Positions 1-7,279 of a stretch of DNA of 26,073 nucleotides are shown here, piece after piece. A model generated the notes under the pieces. The model was given only the letters and a program-made list of their open reading frames with translations, ran no database searches and was not told the DNA's origin. This DNA is from JAAYCI01 sp964367945. Lineage in GTDB: Bacteria; Bacillota; Clostridia; Oscillospirales; Ruminococcaceae. The position numbers and the translations under genes were made by a program. The stretch spans positions 1-26,073 of the forward strand of contig CAYIZZ010000018.1 of NCBI GenBank assembly GCA_964367945.1, read 5' to 3'. Numbering within the stretch: the first letter of the stretch is position 1; each line of letters starts with the position of its first letter.

Positions 1-704
1 CTTCTTTAGGCTTTGTGGCATGGTATGCCCTTGTCACCATGAGCTATCTTTATATCCTGCGGCCGGAGCAAGCCCTTGGTTTTGAAAGCTATGACCGGTA
101 TGTATTCCCGTATTACATCGGATGGCTGGTAGCTGCCATGGTAATTTTCAGTGTTTCCATCACAAATGCATCTTTGGGGAAATCCACCCTTGGCAAGCTA
201 GGTCTTATTGCTACTTCTTTTTTCATTCTTCTACGTGTATTTTTGATGGTTCCGCCACACTATACCATTTTTGGCGCACACAAGAGCGAATACAATTATC
301 GCTACACATTCTCGCAGCATGTTCAAGAACTGCGCTCTGAGCTTGATCCAAATGGTAAAACCTTCCTTGTTTACAGTGGCGACACCGGTATAGGCTGGTT
401 TATGTATTGCCACGAGATGCTCCCTTGGCAGCTAGACTACAGCTTCAGTGGTCTCATGCAGGTGTCTATACCACAAGAAGATGGCAGCACTATTCGTCGA
501 TCAATTACCGTGAATGAATGGCAGGCATATTTGATAGAAAACGGTATAACCACAGTGTATATTGAGCATGCCGACACTGAATTTGCAACAAATTACAGCA
601 CACTTTTTTCCGATGATATGCAAAGTTATCAAAATGGCGAAACCAATCTTTACGACGTTGTCCTTCTTAGCAATCGTACTGTGACACTTGTTCCTCGTTT
701 ATAA
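1..704 (+). CDS. C-terminal part of a GT-C-like polytopic membrane protein (5' truncated by window)
   Basis: The frame is open to the left edge, so the visible GTG at 15 is probably internal. What remains is the tail of a membrane protein: hydrophobic segments near the start, then about WLVAAMVIF and LGLIATSFFILLRVFL, followed by a roughly 130-residue soluble C-terminal domain. The motif SYDRYVFPYYIG followed by a domain with LVYSGDTGIGWFMYCHEMLPW resembles the end of Firmicutes GT-C-type (GT39/GT83-like) membrane glycosyltransferases, which use lipid-linked sugars at the outer membrane face. That resemblance is from memory of the family, not from a search. No catalytic motif is visible because the N-terminal loops lie outside the window. 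It is followed after about 50 bp by another membrane protein on the same strand, so the two are probably co-transcribed. Confidence 0.55.
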   Translation, partial: SLGFVAWYALVTMSYLYILRPEQALGFESYDRYVFPYYIGWLVAAMVIFSVSITNASLGKSTLGKLGLIATSFFILLRVFLMVPPHYTIFGAHKSEYNYRYTFSQHVQELRSELDPNGKTFLVYSGDTGIGWFMYCHEMLPWQLDYSFSGLMQVSIPQEDGSTIRRSITVNEWQAYLIENGITTVYIEHADTEFATNYSTLFSDDMQSYQNGETNLYDVVLLSNRTVTLVPRL

Positions 705-755
705 GATTTTTGCGTATCTATGCTATATACTCGTCGCTACAAAGGAGATGTCCCT

Positions 756-1382
756 ATGAAACAAAGGTTTCCCACAAAAAAGTGGGCGATAATACTATAC
801 AGTGCCTGCATCGTTTTGTGGCTTTGTATTGCCTTTGTGCATTTTATCAGTGACAGCTTTCATCCTGCTACCAGCCTGGATTTCACCATGGCTGAGCCTG
901 TATTTTTATCTGCTCTTGAAGATGGTACATTCATAACAGACAACACCGACCCACAGCTTATTTTCAATGATGTAAACACAAATGTACGACTGGTTCGCAT
1001 GAAGGCAAACTTTGAGATTGATCCGGGTGAGATGGAGCTTTTTTATACACGGAGCGCACAACAGGGATTTTCCTTGCAAAATCGCATCATCGGCTCGCCC
1101 CAATCTGACGGAAGCTATTTGTACACCCTTCCTTTTGGAAATGTACACAGCCTCAGGATAGATATCGGTACTTCCGGCGGCAATAACGTAGATATTTCTT
1201 TTATCGAGCTAAACCCCTTCTTACCATTCACTCATTATTTTGTTCCGAATTTACGCGATTTATTAAGCCTTTTAATATGTCCTGGGCTTTTACTTTGTGC
1301 TTTTTCCCTTTTTCATTCTTTCATCTTCAAGCTATCTTTTTTTCTGAAAAACAAATCCACACAAAAAAAACATGCTTCTTAA
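756..1382 (+). CDS. Hypothetical membrane-anchored protein with an extracytoplasmic domain
   Basis: Protein of 208 residues with no family that I recognise. The start is set at ATG 756 because AAAGGAG lies 8 nt upstream; an in-frame ATG at 720 has no ribosome site. A basic N-terminus (KQRFPTKKW) precedes one TM helix at about residues 10-32. A region of about 130 residues rich in beta-prone sequence follows, then a second hydrophobic segment at about 170-198 and a short Lys-rich tail. The middle part (LPFGNVHSLRIDIGTSGGNNVDISF) looks like a beta-sandwich domain outside the membrane. The gene follows the GT-C-like gene and ends at a terminator, so a role in the same surface-glycan process is a reasonable guess. 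Confidence 0.6.
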   Translation: MKQRFPTKKWAIILYSACIVLWLCIAFVHFISDSFHPATSLDFTMAEPVFLSALEDGTFITDNTDPQLIFNDVNTNVRLVRMKANFEIDPGEMELFYTRSAQQGFSLQNRIIGSPQSDGSYLYTLPFGNVHSLRIDIGTSGGNNVDISFIELNPFLPFTHYFVPNLRDLLSLLICPGLLLCAFSLFHSFIFKLSFFLKNKSTQKKHAS

Positions 1383-1396
1383 TAATATCTTTATAT

Positions 1397-1436
1397 ATAA
1401 AAAACCCACTCCGATTAAGGAATGGGTTTTTATATT
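1397..1436. terminator. Bidirectional intrinsic terminator between convergent genes
   Basis: Arms at 1401-1412 and 1419-1430 pair over 12 positions with one mismatch around a 6-nt loop. An A-run is on the left and a T-run on the right, so it can stop both the 756-1382 gene and the minus-strand mgsA-like gene. Confidence 0.85.
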
Positions 1437-1459
1437 TAGTTAAGTAAATTTTTATCACA

Positions 1460-1864
1460 TCATCTGTTTTTAGGGTTCACAATGTCGCGCCAGTCAAGAT
1501 CTCCACGCTCAAGTCCATGAATCAACACTTCACCTGTGGCAATATTTGTAGCCACCGGAATACTGTGCATATCACACAAACGCAACAAATTATGCTCGTT
1601 TGGATCGTGATCTGTGCTGATAGGATCACGGAAAAACAGCAGCAAATCTATTTCATTACATGCAATACGTGCGGCAATCTGCTGACCGCCACCATGCGTA
1701 CCTGACATGAAGCGTTGCACCTGCAATCCCGTCACTTCCGCCACCATTTTTCCTGTGGTGCCAGTGGCAACCAAGGTATGCCGACTAAGTGTACGCGAAT
1801 AAGCAGTACAAAACTGCATCATCAATTCTTTCTTAGAGTCATGTGCTATCAGGGCTATATTCAT
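1460..1864 (-). CDS. mgsA: Methylglyoxal synthase-like protein (both catalytic Asp substituted)
   Basis: A 134-residue protein with the MgsA/MGS-domain fold: AHDSKK at residues 7-12, ATGTTG at 33-38 (phosphate-binding loop) and FFRDP at 77-81. MgsA converts dihydroxyacetone phosphate to methylglyoxal and phosphate as a bypass of lower glycolysis. The length is close to B. subtilis MgsA. Aligned by eye with E. coli MgsA, the catalytic base Asp71 is Gly60 here (GGGQQ for GGDQQ), and Asp101 is Asn89 (HDPN for HDPD). His19, Asp91 and His98 equivalents are present. The codon for residue 60 was checked in the DNA (GGT). It may be a weak enzyme, a variant, or a phosphate-ester sensor. It is the last gene behind the minD-like gene (30-bp gap, AAGGAA ribosome site) and probably shares its promoter. 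Confidence 0.8.
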   Translation of the reverse strand: MNIALIAHDSKKELMMQFCTAYSRTLSRHTLVATGTTGKMVAEVTGLQVQRFMSGTHGGGQQIAARIACNEIDLLLFFRDPISTDHDPNEHNLLRLCDMHSIPVATNIATGEVLIHGLERGDLDWRDIVNPKNR

Positions 1865-1894
1865 CCCACTTTCCTTCTTTCCCTATTGCTTCAT

Positions 1895-2617
1895 TTATTG
1901 ATATACCAGTGGAACATCCTCTCCCCTAATCCTCTTGGCTATAGCAACATATACCTGCCATGCTATGTCAAGTTGGCTTAAAGCATCTCCACGTGCAGTC
2001 GCTTTTTGAACTGCCACACTTTCCGGCACTACGCCGAGTAACTGAACACCTACCGTATCAATGGCTTCATCCAGATCTTTTAAGATCCCATCACGCAACA
2101 CACTGTGGCGACTTACCCTGTTTATCAAAAGCCTCATATGTGATGGAAGGTTATTACTGGCATCCAGTAAAGTGCGTGCATCTCGTAAAGCTATTGGGTC
2201 AGGTGTCACCACCATCACCAAGCTATTACTCACTGTCATCGCAGCTTCAAATACAGAACCATATCCTACATCTAATATAATATACTCAAAAGCCGGCCGT
2301 AAAAAAGCAATCAGCTCTTGCAGACGAGAAACATTAATTATGTCACCGATATACGGTGCAGAAAGTACATAAAGGCCTTGATACAACGGACTTTCCACCA
2401 CTGCGCGCATTGGCTCTACCCTGCCGCTCAGCACGTCCTCAATGTCAAATACAACTTTTTCGCTGATACCTGTTATGATATCCACACTACGTAAAGCTGC
2501 AGACAGCTCAATCAAAACCACTTTTTCGCCCATAGAGGCAAGTGCCGCACCCACATAAACTGCCGTAGTGCTTTTTCCTGTGCCTCCCTTGCCGGACGCC
2601 ATTGCAATAATATCCAT
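1895..2617 (-). CDS. minD: MinD-like ParA-family ATPase (divergent)
   Basis: A 240-residue P-loop ATPase with the deviant Walker A signature GKGGTGKST at residues 9-17. The following segments align with MinD: LRSVDIITGI corresponds to LRNLDLVMGL, and FDIEDVLSG corresponds to YDLVDVVEG. MinD binds the membrane as an ATP dimer and recruits MinC to place the septum. Departures from MinD: the two switch I aspartates (VDTD) are replaced in LIELS, and switch II reads DVGYGS instead of DSPAG. The C-terminus has no typical membrane-targeting helix, although WQVYVAIAKRIRG is weakly amphipathic. It is about 25 residues shorter than usual. No minC or minE is nearby. Start: GGAGG 7 nt upstream. It could be a MinD paralogue with another cargo. 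Confidence 0.78.
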   Translation of the reverse strand: MDIIAMASGKGGTGKSTTAVYVGAALASMGEKVVLIELSAALRSVDIITGISEKVVFDIEDVLSGRVEPMRAVVESPLYQGLYVLSAPYIGDIINVSRLQELIAFLRPAFEYIILDVGYGSVFEAAMTVSNSLVMVVTPDPIALRDARTLLDASNNLPSHMRLLINRVSRHSVLRDGILKDLDEAIDTVGVQLLGVVPESVAVQKATARGDALSQLDIAWQVYVAIAKRIRGEDVPLVYQ

Positions 2618-2715
2618 CTTCCAGCCTCCGAGCTATGGAAACATTACGTAAAATATCTACCCATACTACCTAGAAAGTAAGTATGATTTACACATGTTTA
2701 AATTCCATACTGCTG

Positions 2716-2744
2716 ATTATATCAGAATAATCGTGTTTGTACAA
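2716..2744 (-). promoter_or_regulatory. SigA-type promoter of the minD-mgsA-like operon
   Basis: On the minus strand, TTGTAC (2744-2739) and TATAAT (2721-2716) are separated by exactly 17 bp. This promoter separates minD-mgsA from the upstream maf transcript. An ACAA-N7-TTGT dyad overlaps the -35 box (separate entry). Confidence 0.8.
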
Positions 2745-2755
2745 TAACTTTTTGT
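2741..2755. promoter_or_regulatory. Candidate operator ACAA-N7-TTGT on the minD promoter
   Basis: The 15-bp dyad ACAATAACTTTTTGT covers part of the -35 box and the bases just upstream. It matches copy 3 of the array at 19011-19025 at 14 of 15 positions, and with flanking bases the arms extend to TACAA/TTGTA. About one ACAA-N7-TTGT is expected by chance in a window of this size, so the near-identity and position are what make it notable. Confidence 0.4.
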
Positions 2756-2839
2756 AATTATTAGCTAAAATTTAACATTTTTTGTTCGTCTTCACAAAAA
2801 ACTTTTCGTGCTAACCAACCTATTATGTATCATATTTGC

Positions 2840-3415
2840 TTAATAATTTGCTTTAACTGTAGCCAAATGATGATATAAAGATGCCACCGGCAACCCCATA
2901 ACGTTATAATAGCACCCTTCTATCCGATAAATATAGCGCGCTGCCCAGCCCTGCACACCATATCCTCCTGCCTTGTCATAAGGCTCGCTTGTTTTTACAT
3001 AGTCGTTTATCTCTTTTTGCGATATTTTCCCAAAATAAACTGTTGTTGTCTCAACAAAACTGCACACAGGGACTAACATTTGTCCTGGCTGGCAAATGCT
3101 AACTCCTGTGTGCACCTTATGTGCTTTATTTTGCAATGCATTTATCATTTCTGCTGCTTGTGTTTCATTTTTAGGCTTGCCTAGCGGATTGCCCTCCAGC
3201 TCTACCACTGTGTCGCATCCGATAACGATATCTTTCGGCCTTCTTGCAAACACTTCTTTTGCCTTTTCTTGTGCTAAAATCATAGCCAATTCGCTCGGAG
3301 ATGTCTGTGTCACTTTACTTTCGTCAAACCCGGACACATCTATTTCAAAGCAAGAGTCCACAAAATTCATCAGTTCTTGTCTTCGCGGACTTTTTGATGC
3401 CAATACCAAAGCCAT
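2840..3415 (-). CDS. maf: Maf-family nucleoside triphosphate pyrophosphatase
   Basis: A 191-residue protein with the full Maf signature: the N-terminal substrate loop LASKSPRRQEL (residues 4-14), GCDTVV (67-72), GKPK (79-82), and the conserved SEPYDKAGGYGVQG segment (about 142-156). Maf proteins hydrolyse non-canonical or modified nucleotides (or dTTP/UTP) to the monophosphate and are associated with septum control in Bacillus. Start: GGAG 7 nt before ATG. It lies between DUF4321 and a minD-like gene. In many clostridia and bacilli the genes radC, mreBCD and minC would stand between maf and minD; here they are missing and a new promoter intervenes. Confidence 0.93.
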   Translation of the reverse strand: MALVLASKSPRRQELMNFVDSCFEIDVSGFDESKVTQTSPSELAMILAQEKAKEVFARRPKDIVIGCDTVVELEGNPLGKPKNETQAAEMINALQNKAHKVHTGVSICQPGQMLVPVCSFVETTTVYFGKISQKEINDYVKTSEPYDKAGGYGVQGWAARYIYRIEGCYYNVMGLPVASLYHHLATVKANY

Positions 3416-3454
3416 ACTTCATCTCCATACTACTGTTCAAACGCTGAATCTATG

Positions 3455-3727
3455 TCATTTCCATTTCTTAACTATCAAATTGTATGCGCACACTGCCAAA
3501 GATACTGTAATCACTTGTGCTATGCTCACATTTATCGAAAAAGCAAATGAAAACTCAAAAATAGATAAATCCAGCACAAATGGCGCTTGAGGACTAATAC
3601 CTACCCCACGTGAAAATGCCAGCCAGCTGATTGACGGTATATCTGCGCACAGTTCAGCCACATATGCGCCCAGCACAACTCCGCCTATCACACACAGTAC
3701 TAACAATAATGCTTTTTTCACCTTCAT
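3455..3727 (-). CDS. DUF4321-type small membrane protein
   Basis: A 90-residue protein with two hydrophobic segments, about residues 4-24 (KALLLVLCVIGGVVLGAYVA) and 58-84. The linker contains FVLDLSIFEFSFAFSINVS, which fits the DUF4321 pattern of membrane proteins that lie just upstream of maf in clostridia. The function is unknown. Start: GGGGAG about 9 nt before ATG. It sits in the minus-strand run between dut and maf with short gaps, so the three are probably co-transcribed. The family assignment rests on context, size and pattern recognition. Confidence 0.7.
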   Translation of the reverse strand: MKVKKALLLVLCVIGGVVLGAYVAELCADIPSISWLAFSRGVGISPQAPFVLDLSIFEFSFAFSINVSIAQVITVSLAVCAYNLIVKKWK

Positions 3728-3767
3728 AGGTCTAACTCCCCTGTACCTTTACGTTTTCATTTTTATA

Positions 3768-4211
3768 TTATTTGCTACCGGTGGAGCCAAATCCACCCTT
3801 GCCACGCTCTGTGTCACTAAGGTCTTCTATCTCAAGCATTTGTGGTATCTCAATAGGCGACACCACCAGCTGGGCTATGCGGTCTCCGTTGGCAATATGT
3901 ATCATTTTATCAGAAAGATTCACCACGGGCACCTGAAGCTCTCCACGATAGTCAGAGTCGATCACGCCAACACCGTTGGCCATTGCCAAACCCTGACGCA
4001 ATGCCATGCCACTTCTGGCAAACACCAGCCCAACTGTGTTTTCGCTGGGCAGCTCGATAGCAATTCCTGTAGGTATCAGCGCACGTTCCATCGGCTTTAA
4101 CGACATACCCTCCGCTTTCAGACATGCGCGCAAGTCCATTCCGGCCGATCCATTTGTTGCACGGCCCGGTGCATGTGCCTTTGCATTCAGGCGTTTTATT
4201 TTCAGTGTCAT
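3768..4211 (-). CDS. dut: dUTP diphosphatase (trimeric dUTPase)
   Basis: Hydrolyses dUTP to dUMP and diphosphate, keeping uracil out of DNA and feeding dTMP synthesis. All five trimeric dUTPase motifs are visible in order: AGMDLRA, ARSGMAL, the uracil-binding hairpin NGVGVIDSDYRGEL, GDRIAQLVV, and the C-terminal RGKGGFGSTG arm. The start is placed at ATG 4211 (MTLKIKRL, 147 residues), because GGAGG lies 8 nt upstream. An in-frame ATG at 4217 is too close to that site, and 4250 would add an atypical 13-residue leader. It lies in the minus-strand run 165 bp downstream of peptidase U32. A dUTPase fits with the uracil/DNA-repair theme of the radical SAM module elsewhere in the window, but nothing ties them directly. 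Confidence 0.95.
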   Translation of the reverse strand: MTLKIKRLNAKAHAPGRATNGSAGMDLRACLKAEGMSLKPMERALIPTGIAIELPSENTVGLVFARSGMALRQGLAMANGVGVIDSDYRGELQVPVVNLSDKMIHIANGDRIAQLVVSPIEIPQMLEIEDLSDTERGKGGFGSTGSK

Positions 4212-4375
4212 TGCCATCGCCTCCACCATGTTTTCTTTTTGATCCCACATTTCAATATCTATTCTTTGTGTTCTATGCGTAAGTTTTCACATATAATACC
4301 ATTTCATATGATACCACATCTTGCGAAAATTCGCCATCATTCATGCGCTTATTGCTACACATCAAATCATATATT

Positions 4376-6487
4376 TCAGTCTTGTATCCCCTTTGAAAAC
4401 AGTCCTCTGGTAAATTCTTTTGTAGCTTTTTGATAGGTTTTATATTGCTGAATCACTGTGTTCACTTCGCTTGCATCTTCATGGGTGAAATAAAACATCG
4501 CCGCATCACATGGCCAAGTTTGCATATACTCTGCCAGCCACAAAACATGCGGGTTATATATCTGGCGCACTGATTTATCGCATTTCACCGAGAATTTCGC
4601 ACCTTTTCTGTCTACCAATACACCCTTTTTAATGCATTTCTTACATGATGTGCCTGTACCCAATGGACATGCCCTTGTCATCATCAGTGGCATATGTCCA
4701 TACGCTACTGCCGCTGTGGCCACTTCATGCATATTTTTTGCAACATCTTTCATCTGTGCTCCGGAAAGCTCCATAGACAGCGTAATTATCGCATCATTCG
4801 AAGACGCCAAAAACTTAGCTGCTATATCATTTGTCACGTTCATAAACGGCCCATGTATGACACTATACTCTTTGCAAAGCTCTATGTGCGCTATACTATT
4901 TACTTCAAATCCTGCAAATCCCGCCTTACCGGCTTGGTCAATTTGGGCCCTCACAATATTTTCTTTTTGGCCAAACAGCGCACGTGGTAGCCATAGATAC
5001 GTCTTTTTTCGCAAATCTTGCGGCACTTTATCTGCCATTGATATCGGTAATATTATTACATCACACTCTAAAGCTGCCTTGTCAGAAATTTGCTTTACAT
5101 CTTCAAAACGAGCAATAAACATCGGATGTTTTTTTGCTGTTTTTGTCATATCGGCTTCTTTTTTCCATTTGTTTGCAACATTTTTCGGTTTTTCTTTTTC
5201 CGCCTGAATCTCACTCGGCACCTGAGATGTCTTTGATTTTCTGTTTTCTCTTATTTTAAGCAGTTTTTCCAGGGCATCCCTTCTCATTGCCGAGACCAAT
5301 GACGATGCCAAGAAAAAGCCTTGTGTCTCCACTTGGCTTTCTTCTTTTAAATAAAACGGTGTGCCTCCGGTTTTCGCCAGTGCTTGCTGTAAAGACTTCA
5401 CCGACGTATCATTTGCCGTGTCCAGCGTTTGCTCTAAACGCTCTTCCACAGTGCAAGCATCATCGCTCACCAGCAGTCTTGCGCCTTCCTTGCACAAAAA
5501 AAGCTTCATCTCCACTGGCACTCGTGCTTTTTCACGACGATACAGCTCTTTTGCCTTTGGCCATGCCTTTTTGGTAGCTATAGTGTCTTCTTTTGTGCGA
5601 ATGCCAAACATTTCCATGCCTTGTTTTCCTGAAAACCATCCGTCCGTCAGACCACTTCGGCTAAACACTTCCTGTAATAGCTTTTCGTCATATTCTTCGC
5701 CGTTAAGTGCTTTTTTTGCGCTATCCACCGCCACGGCACAATATTCCGGCCCACGCAGCCTGCCTTCGATTTTCGCCGCCGCAACACCCATTTTTTCAAG
5801 GCGTGGCAATGCCTCTAAAACAGAGAAATCCTTTAAAGACAAGCGATATATATCTTTTTGTACGTGTGTTTCATCTTCCATGCGAAATGGTAGACGGCAA
5901 GGCCCCGCACACGCTCCTTTGTTGGCACTGCGCCCACCCAAGAATGCGCTGGCATAGCACTGCCCGCTCATCGAAACACAAAGTGCACCATGTATAAACA
6001 CTTCTAAATCTATCGGGCTTTTTGCCGCTATTTCGGCAATTTCTTCCTCTCTCAGCTCACGAGCCAATATGGCGCATGAAAAACCCCACTCGGCCAGTTT
6101 TTGCACACCAGCCAAAGAATGCACCCCCATTTGGGTAGATGCGTGCACAGGCAAGTTTGGCGCTACACGCTGTGCAATCTTTAATGCAGCCAAATCTTGC
6201 ACAATAATAGCATCACAACCTGCATCACGCACCTGGCAAATAGCCTTTTCCAGCTCGTCTTGACATAGCGGCAACGACACTGTGTTCACGGCCGCATTCA
6301 CTTTGCAATTCCGTGCATGACAAAACTGCACTGCTGCATGCAGTGCATCATTTTCAAAGTTATCGGCCATACGCCGTGCGTTAAATCCTTTCACCCCTAA
6401 GTAAACACAATCAGCACCACTGTAAACAGCTGCTTTCAGCATGTCTGTGTTTCCAACCGGAGCTAAAATTTGCAGGCTTTGACTCAT
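4376..6487 (-). CDS. Peptidase U32 family protein (long form, with C-terminal DUF3656-like region)
   Basis: A 703-residue U32 protein. The N-terminal TIM-barrel-like part begins LQILAPVGNTDMLKAAVYSGAD. The U32 signature with its cysteines follows: EVFIHGALCVSMSGQCYASAFLGG, then ANKGACAGPCR. A second half carries CPLGTGTSCKKC, a further Cys cluster. Older names are collagenase or protease, but studied members (RlhA, TrhP) are involved in hydroxylation of 23S rRNA or tRNA uridine/cytidine, so an RNA-modifying role is more likely than proteolysis. The region at about residues 375-470 is a Lys-rich linker joining two repeats. It starts 6 bp after the zapA stop, with its ribosome site (GGAAAG) at the end of zapA, so the two are translationally close. 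The zapA-U32 pair is common in Firmicutes. Confidence 0.88.
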   Translation of the reverse strand: MSQSLQILAPVGNTDMLKAAVYSGADCVYLGVKGFNARRMADNFENDALHAAVQFCHARNCKVNAAVNTVSLPLCQDELEKAICQVRDAGCDAIIVQDLAALKIAQRVAPNLPVHASTQMGVHSLAGVQKLAEWGFSCAILARELREEEIAEIAAKSPIDLEVFIHGALCVSMSGQCYASAFLGGRSANKGACAGPCRLPFRMEDETHVQKDIYRLSLKDFSVLEALPRLEKMGVAAAKIEGRLRGPEYCAVAVDSAKKALNGEEYDEKLLQEVFSRSGLTDGWFSGKQGMEMFGIRTKEDTIATKKAWPKAKELYRREKARVPVEMKLFLCKEGARLLVSDDACTVEERLEQTLDTANDTSVKSLQQALAKTGGTPFYLKEESQVETQGFFLASSLVSAMRRDALEKLLKIRENRKSKTSQVPSEIQAEKEKPKNVANKWKKEADMTKTAKKHPMFIARFEDVKQISDKAALECDVIILPISMADKVPQDLRKKTYLWLPRALFGQKENIVRAQIDQAGKAGFAGFEVNSIAHIELCKEYSVIHGPFMNVTNDIAAKFLASSNDAIITLSMELSGAQMKDVAKNMHEVATAAVAYGHMPLMMTRACPLGTGTSCKKCIKKGVLVDRKGAKFSVKCDKSVRQIYNPHVLWLAEYMQTWPCDAAMFYFTHEDASEVNTVIQQYKTYQKATKEFTRGLFSKGIQD

Positions 6488-6493
6488 ATTTTA

Positions 6494-6976
6494 CTACTTT
6501 CCATCTGTCTTTCCGTCCAGTTCCATTTGGCCATCCAGCTCTTGTTTTTGCACACTAATAGCCGGTTTTGCATCACGTTTCAATACACTTTTTTGGCCAT
6601 AGTTCAAAAGAGAGTCTTGTTTTTTTGCATTGCGCACAGTATCATTCACGCCATACTGTATTTCATTTTTCAGGTTTTGTAGCTCGCGTCTAGTTTCCTC
6701 TGCTTGTGCTCTTGCTTTAGCAGCATCTTCCAGATAACCTTGTATCTGTGCCCGCATATTATCTGCACGAAACGCACTTTTTTCTGCCTCGTCTAAATAT
6801 GCCAGTGCTGTCATCACAGCAGCAGCTGTCACGCTGGCGTTTGGTGTATTCAGCATAATCTGATTCATATCATTATCAAGACGCTCTGCCAAACCCAGCA
6901 AGTAATCTTCAGGGTCGTTGGTGGACACCATATAGCTGGAACCACAAATTTCAAGCTTAACTTTACTCGCCGACAT
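6494..6976 (-). CDS. zapA: Cell division protein ZapA
   Basis: A 160-residue protein with an N-terminal ZapA domain: VKLEICGSSYMVSTNDPEDYLLGLAERLD, then LDEAEKSAFRADNMRAQI. It continues as a predicted coiled coil over about residues 70-115 (EDAAKARAQAEETRRELQNLKNEI) and a polar tail. ZapA bundles FtsZ protofilaments at midcell. It is longer than E. coli ZapA (109 residues) because of the roughly 45-residue C-terminal tail. Start: AGGAGG about 7 nt before ATG. It is the first gene of the minus-strand block that runs through U32, dut, DUF4321 and maf, and stands head to head with glycogen phosphorylase. Confidence 0.88.
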   Translation of the reverse strand: MSASKVKLEICGSSYMVSTNDPEDYLLGLAERLDNDMNQIMLNTPNASVTAAAVMTALAYLDEAEKSAFRADNMRAQIQGYLEDAAKARAQAEETRRELQNLKNEIQYGVNDTVRNAKKQDSLLNYGQKSVLKRDAKPAISVQKQELDGQMELDGKTDGK

Positions 6977-7003
6977 GTTTTGCCTCCTATATTCACTTAT
7001 TAT

Positions 7004-7032
7004 ATTATATATAATAATACATTCCTCTTAAA
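7004..7032 (-). promoter_or_regulatory. Candidate promoter of zapA
   Basis: On the minus strand a perfect TATAAT (7009-7004) lies 17 bp from a weak -35 TTTAAG (7032-7027). Another TATAAT overlaps it one step downstream. The region is extremely AT-rich, so the -10 matches are weak evidence. Confidence 0.4.
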
Positions 7033-7114
7033 TTAGTATAGTATAAATCCTTACGAAAAAAAAGCCTTTTCACTTTTTTTACAAAAAAACTTGACGATAG
7101 ATAAAATTCTTGTA

Positions 7115-7143
7115 TTGTTTTAATTTTCATTTTCCGTTATAAT
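7115..7143 (+). promoter_or_regulatory. SigA-type promoter of glgP and amylase genes
   Basis: TTGTTT (7115-7120) and a perfect TATAAT (7138-7143) are separated by 17 bp. The expected transcript starts near 7150 and has a leader of about 130 nt. Confidence 0.65.
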
Positions 7144-7155
7144 CAATGTACACGA

Positions 7156-7180
7156 AGACCACGAAGTTCTTTTCGGGTCT
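7156..7180 (+). promoter_or_regulatory. Leader-RNA hairpin upstream of glgP
   Basis: AGACC (7156-7160) pairs with GGTCT (7176-7180). After a one-base bulge, CGAA (7162-7165) pairs with TTCG (7172-7175), giving a 6-nt loop. It begins within a few bases of the predicted transcript start. A second small hairpin, CTGTG/CACAG near 7206-7225, follows. Neither has a T-run, so they are not terminators; they may stabilise or regulate the mRNA. No known riboswitch class was recognised. Confidence 0.4.
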
Positions 7181-7279
7181 ACAATTTGAATATGATTTTC
7201 GCTTATCTGTGGATTTTTTCACAGGTGTTCTTGGCATACGCAAACAAACAGGTCAAAATTAAAAATTGAGGTGTTACTT

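Noticed and set aside
2778..2801. AT-rich hairpin TTTTTTGT/ACAAAAAA downstream of maf
   Set aside because: It is a weak AU-only stem without a following T-run on the minus strand; too poor to call a terminator.
3096..3590. 164-codon plus-strand frame over maf
   Set aside because: It lies opposite a clear Maf protein, has no family resemblance or ribosome site, and is a shadow of the minus-strand gene.
4632..5957. Long plus-strand frames across peptidase U32
   Set aside because: They are antisense shadows of a full-length U32 gene and have no credible start signals or motifs.
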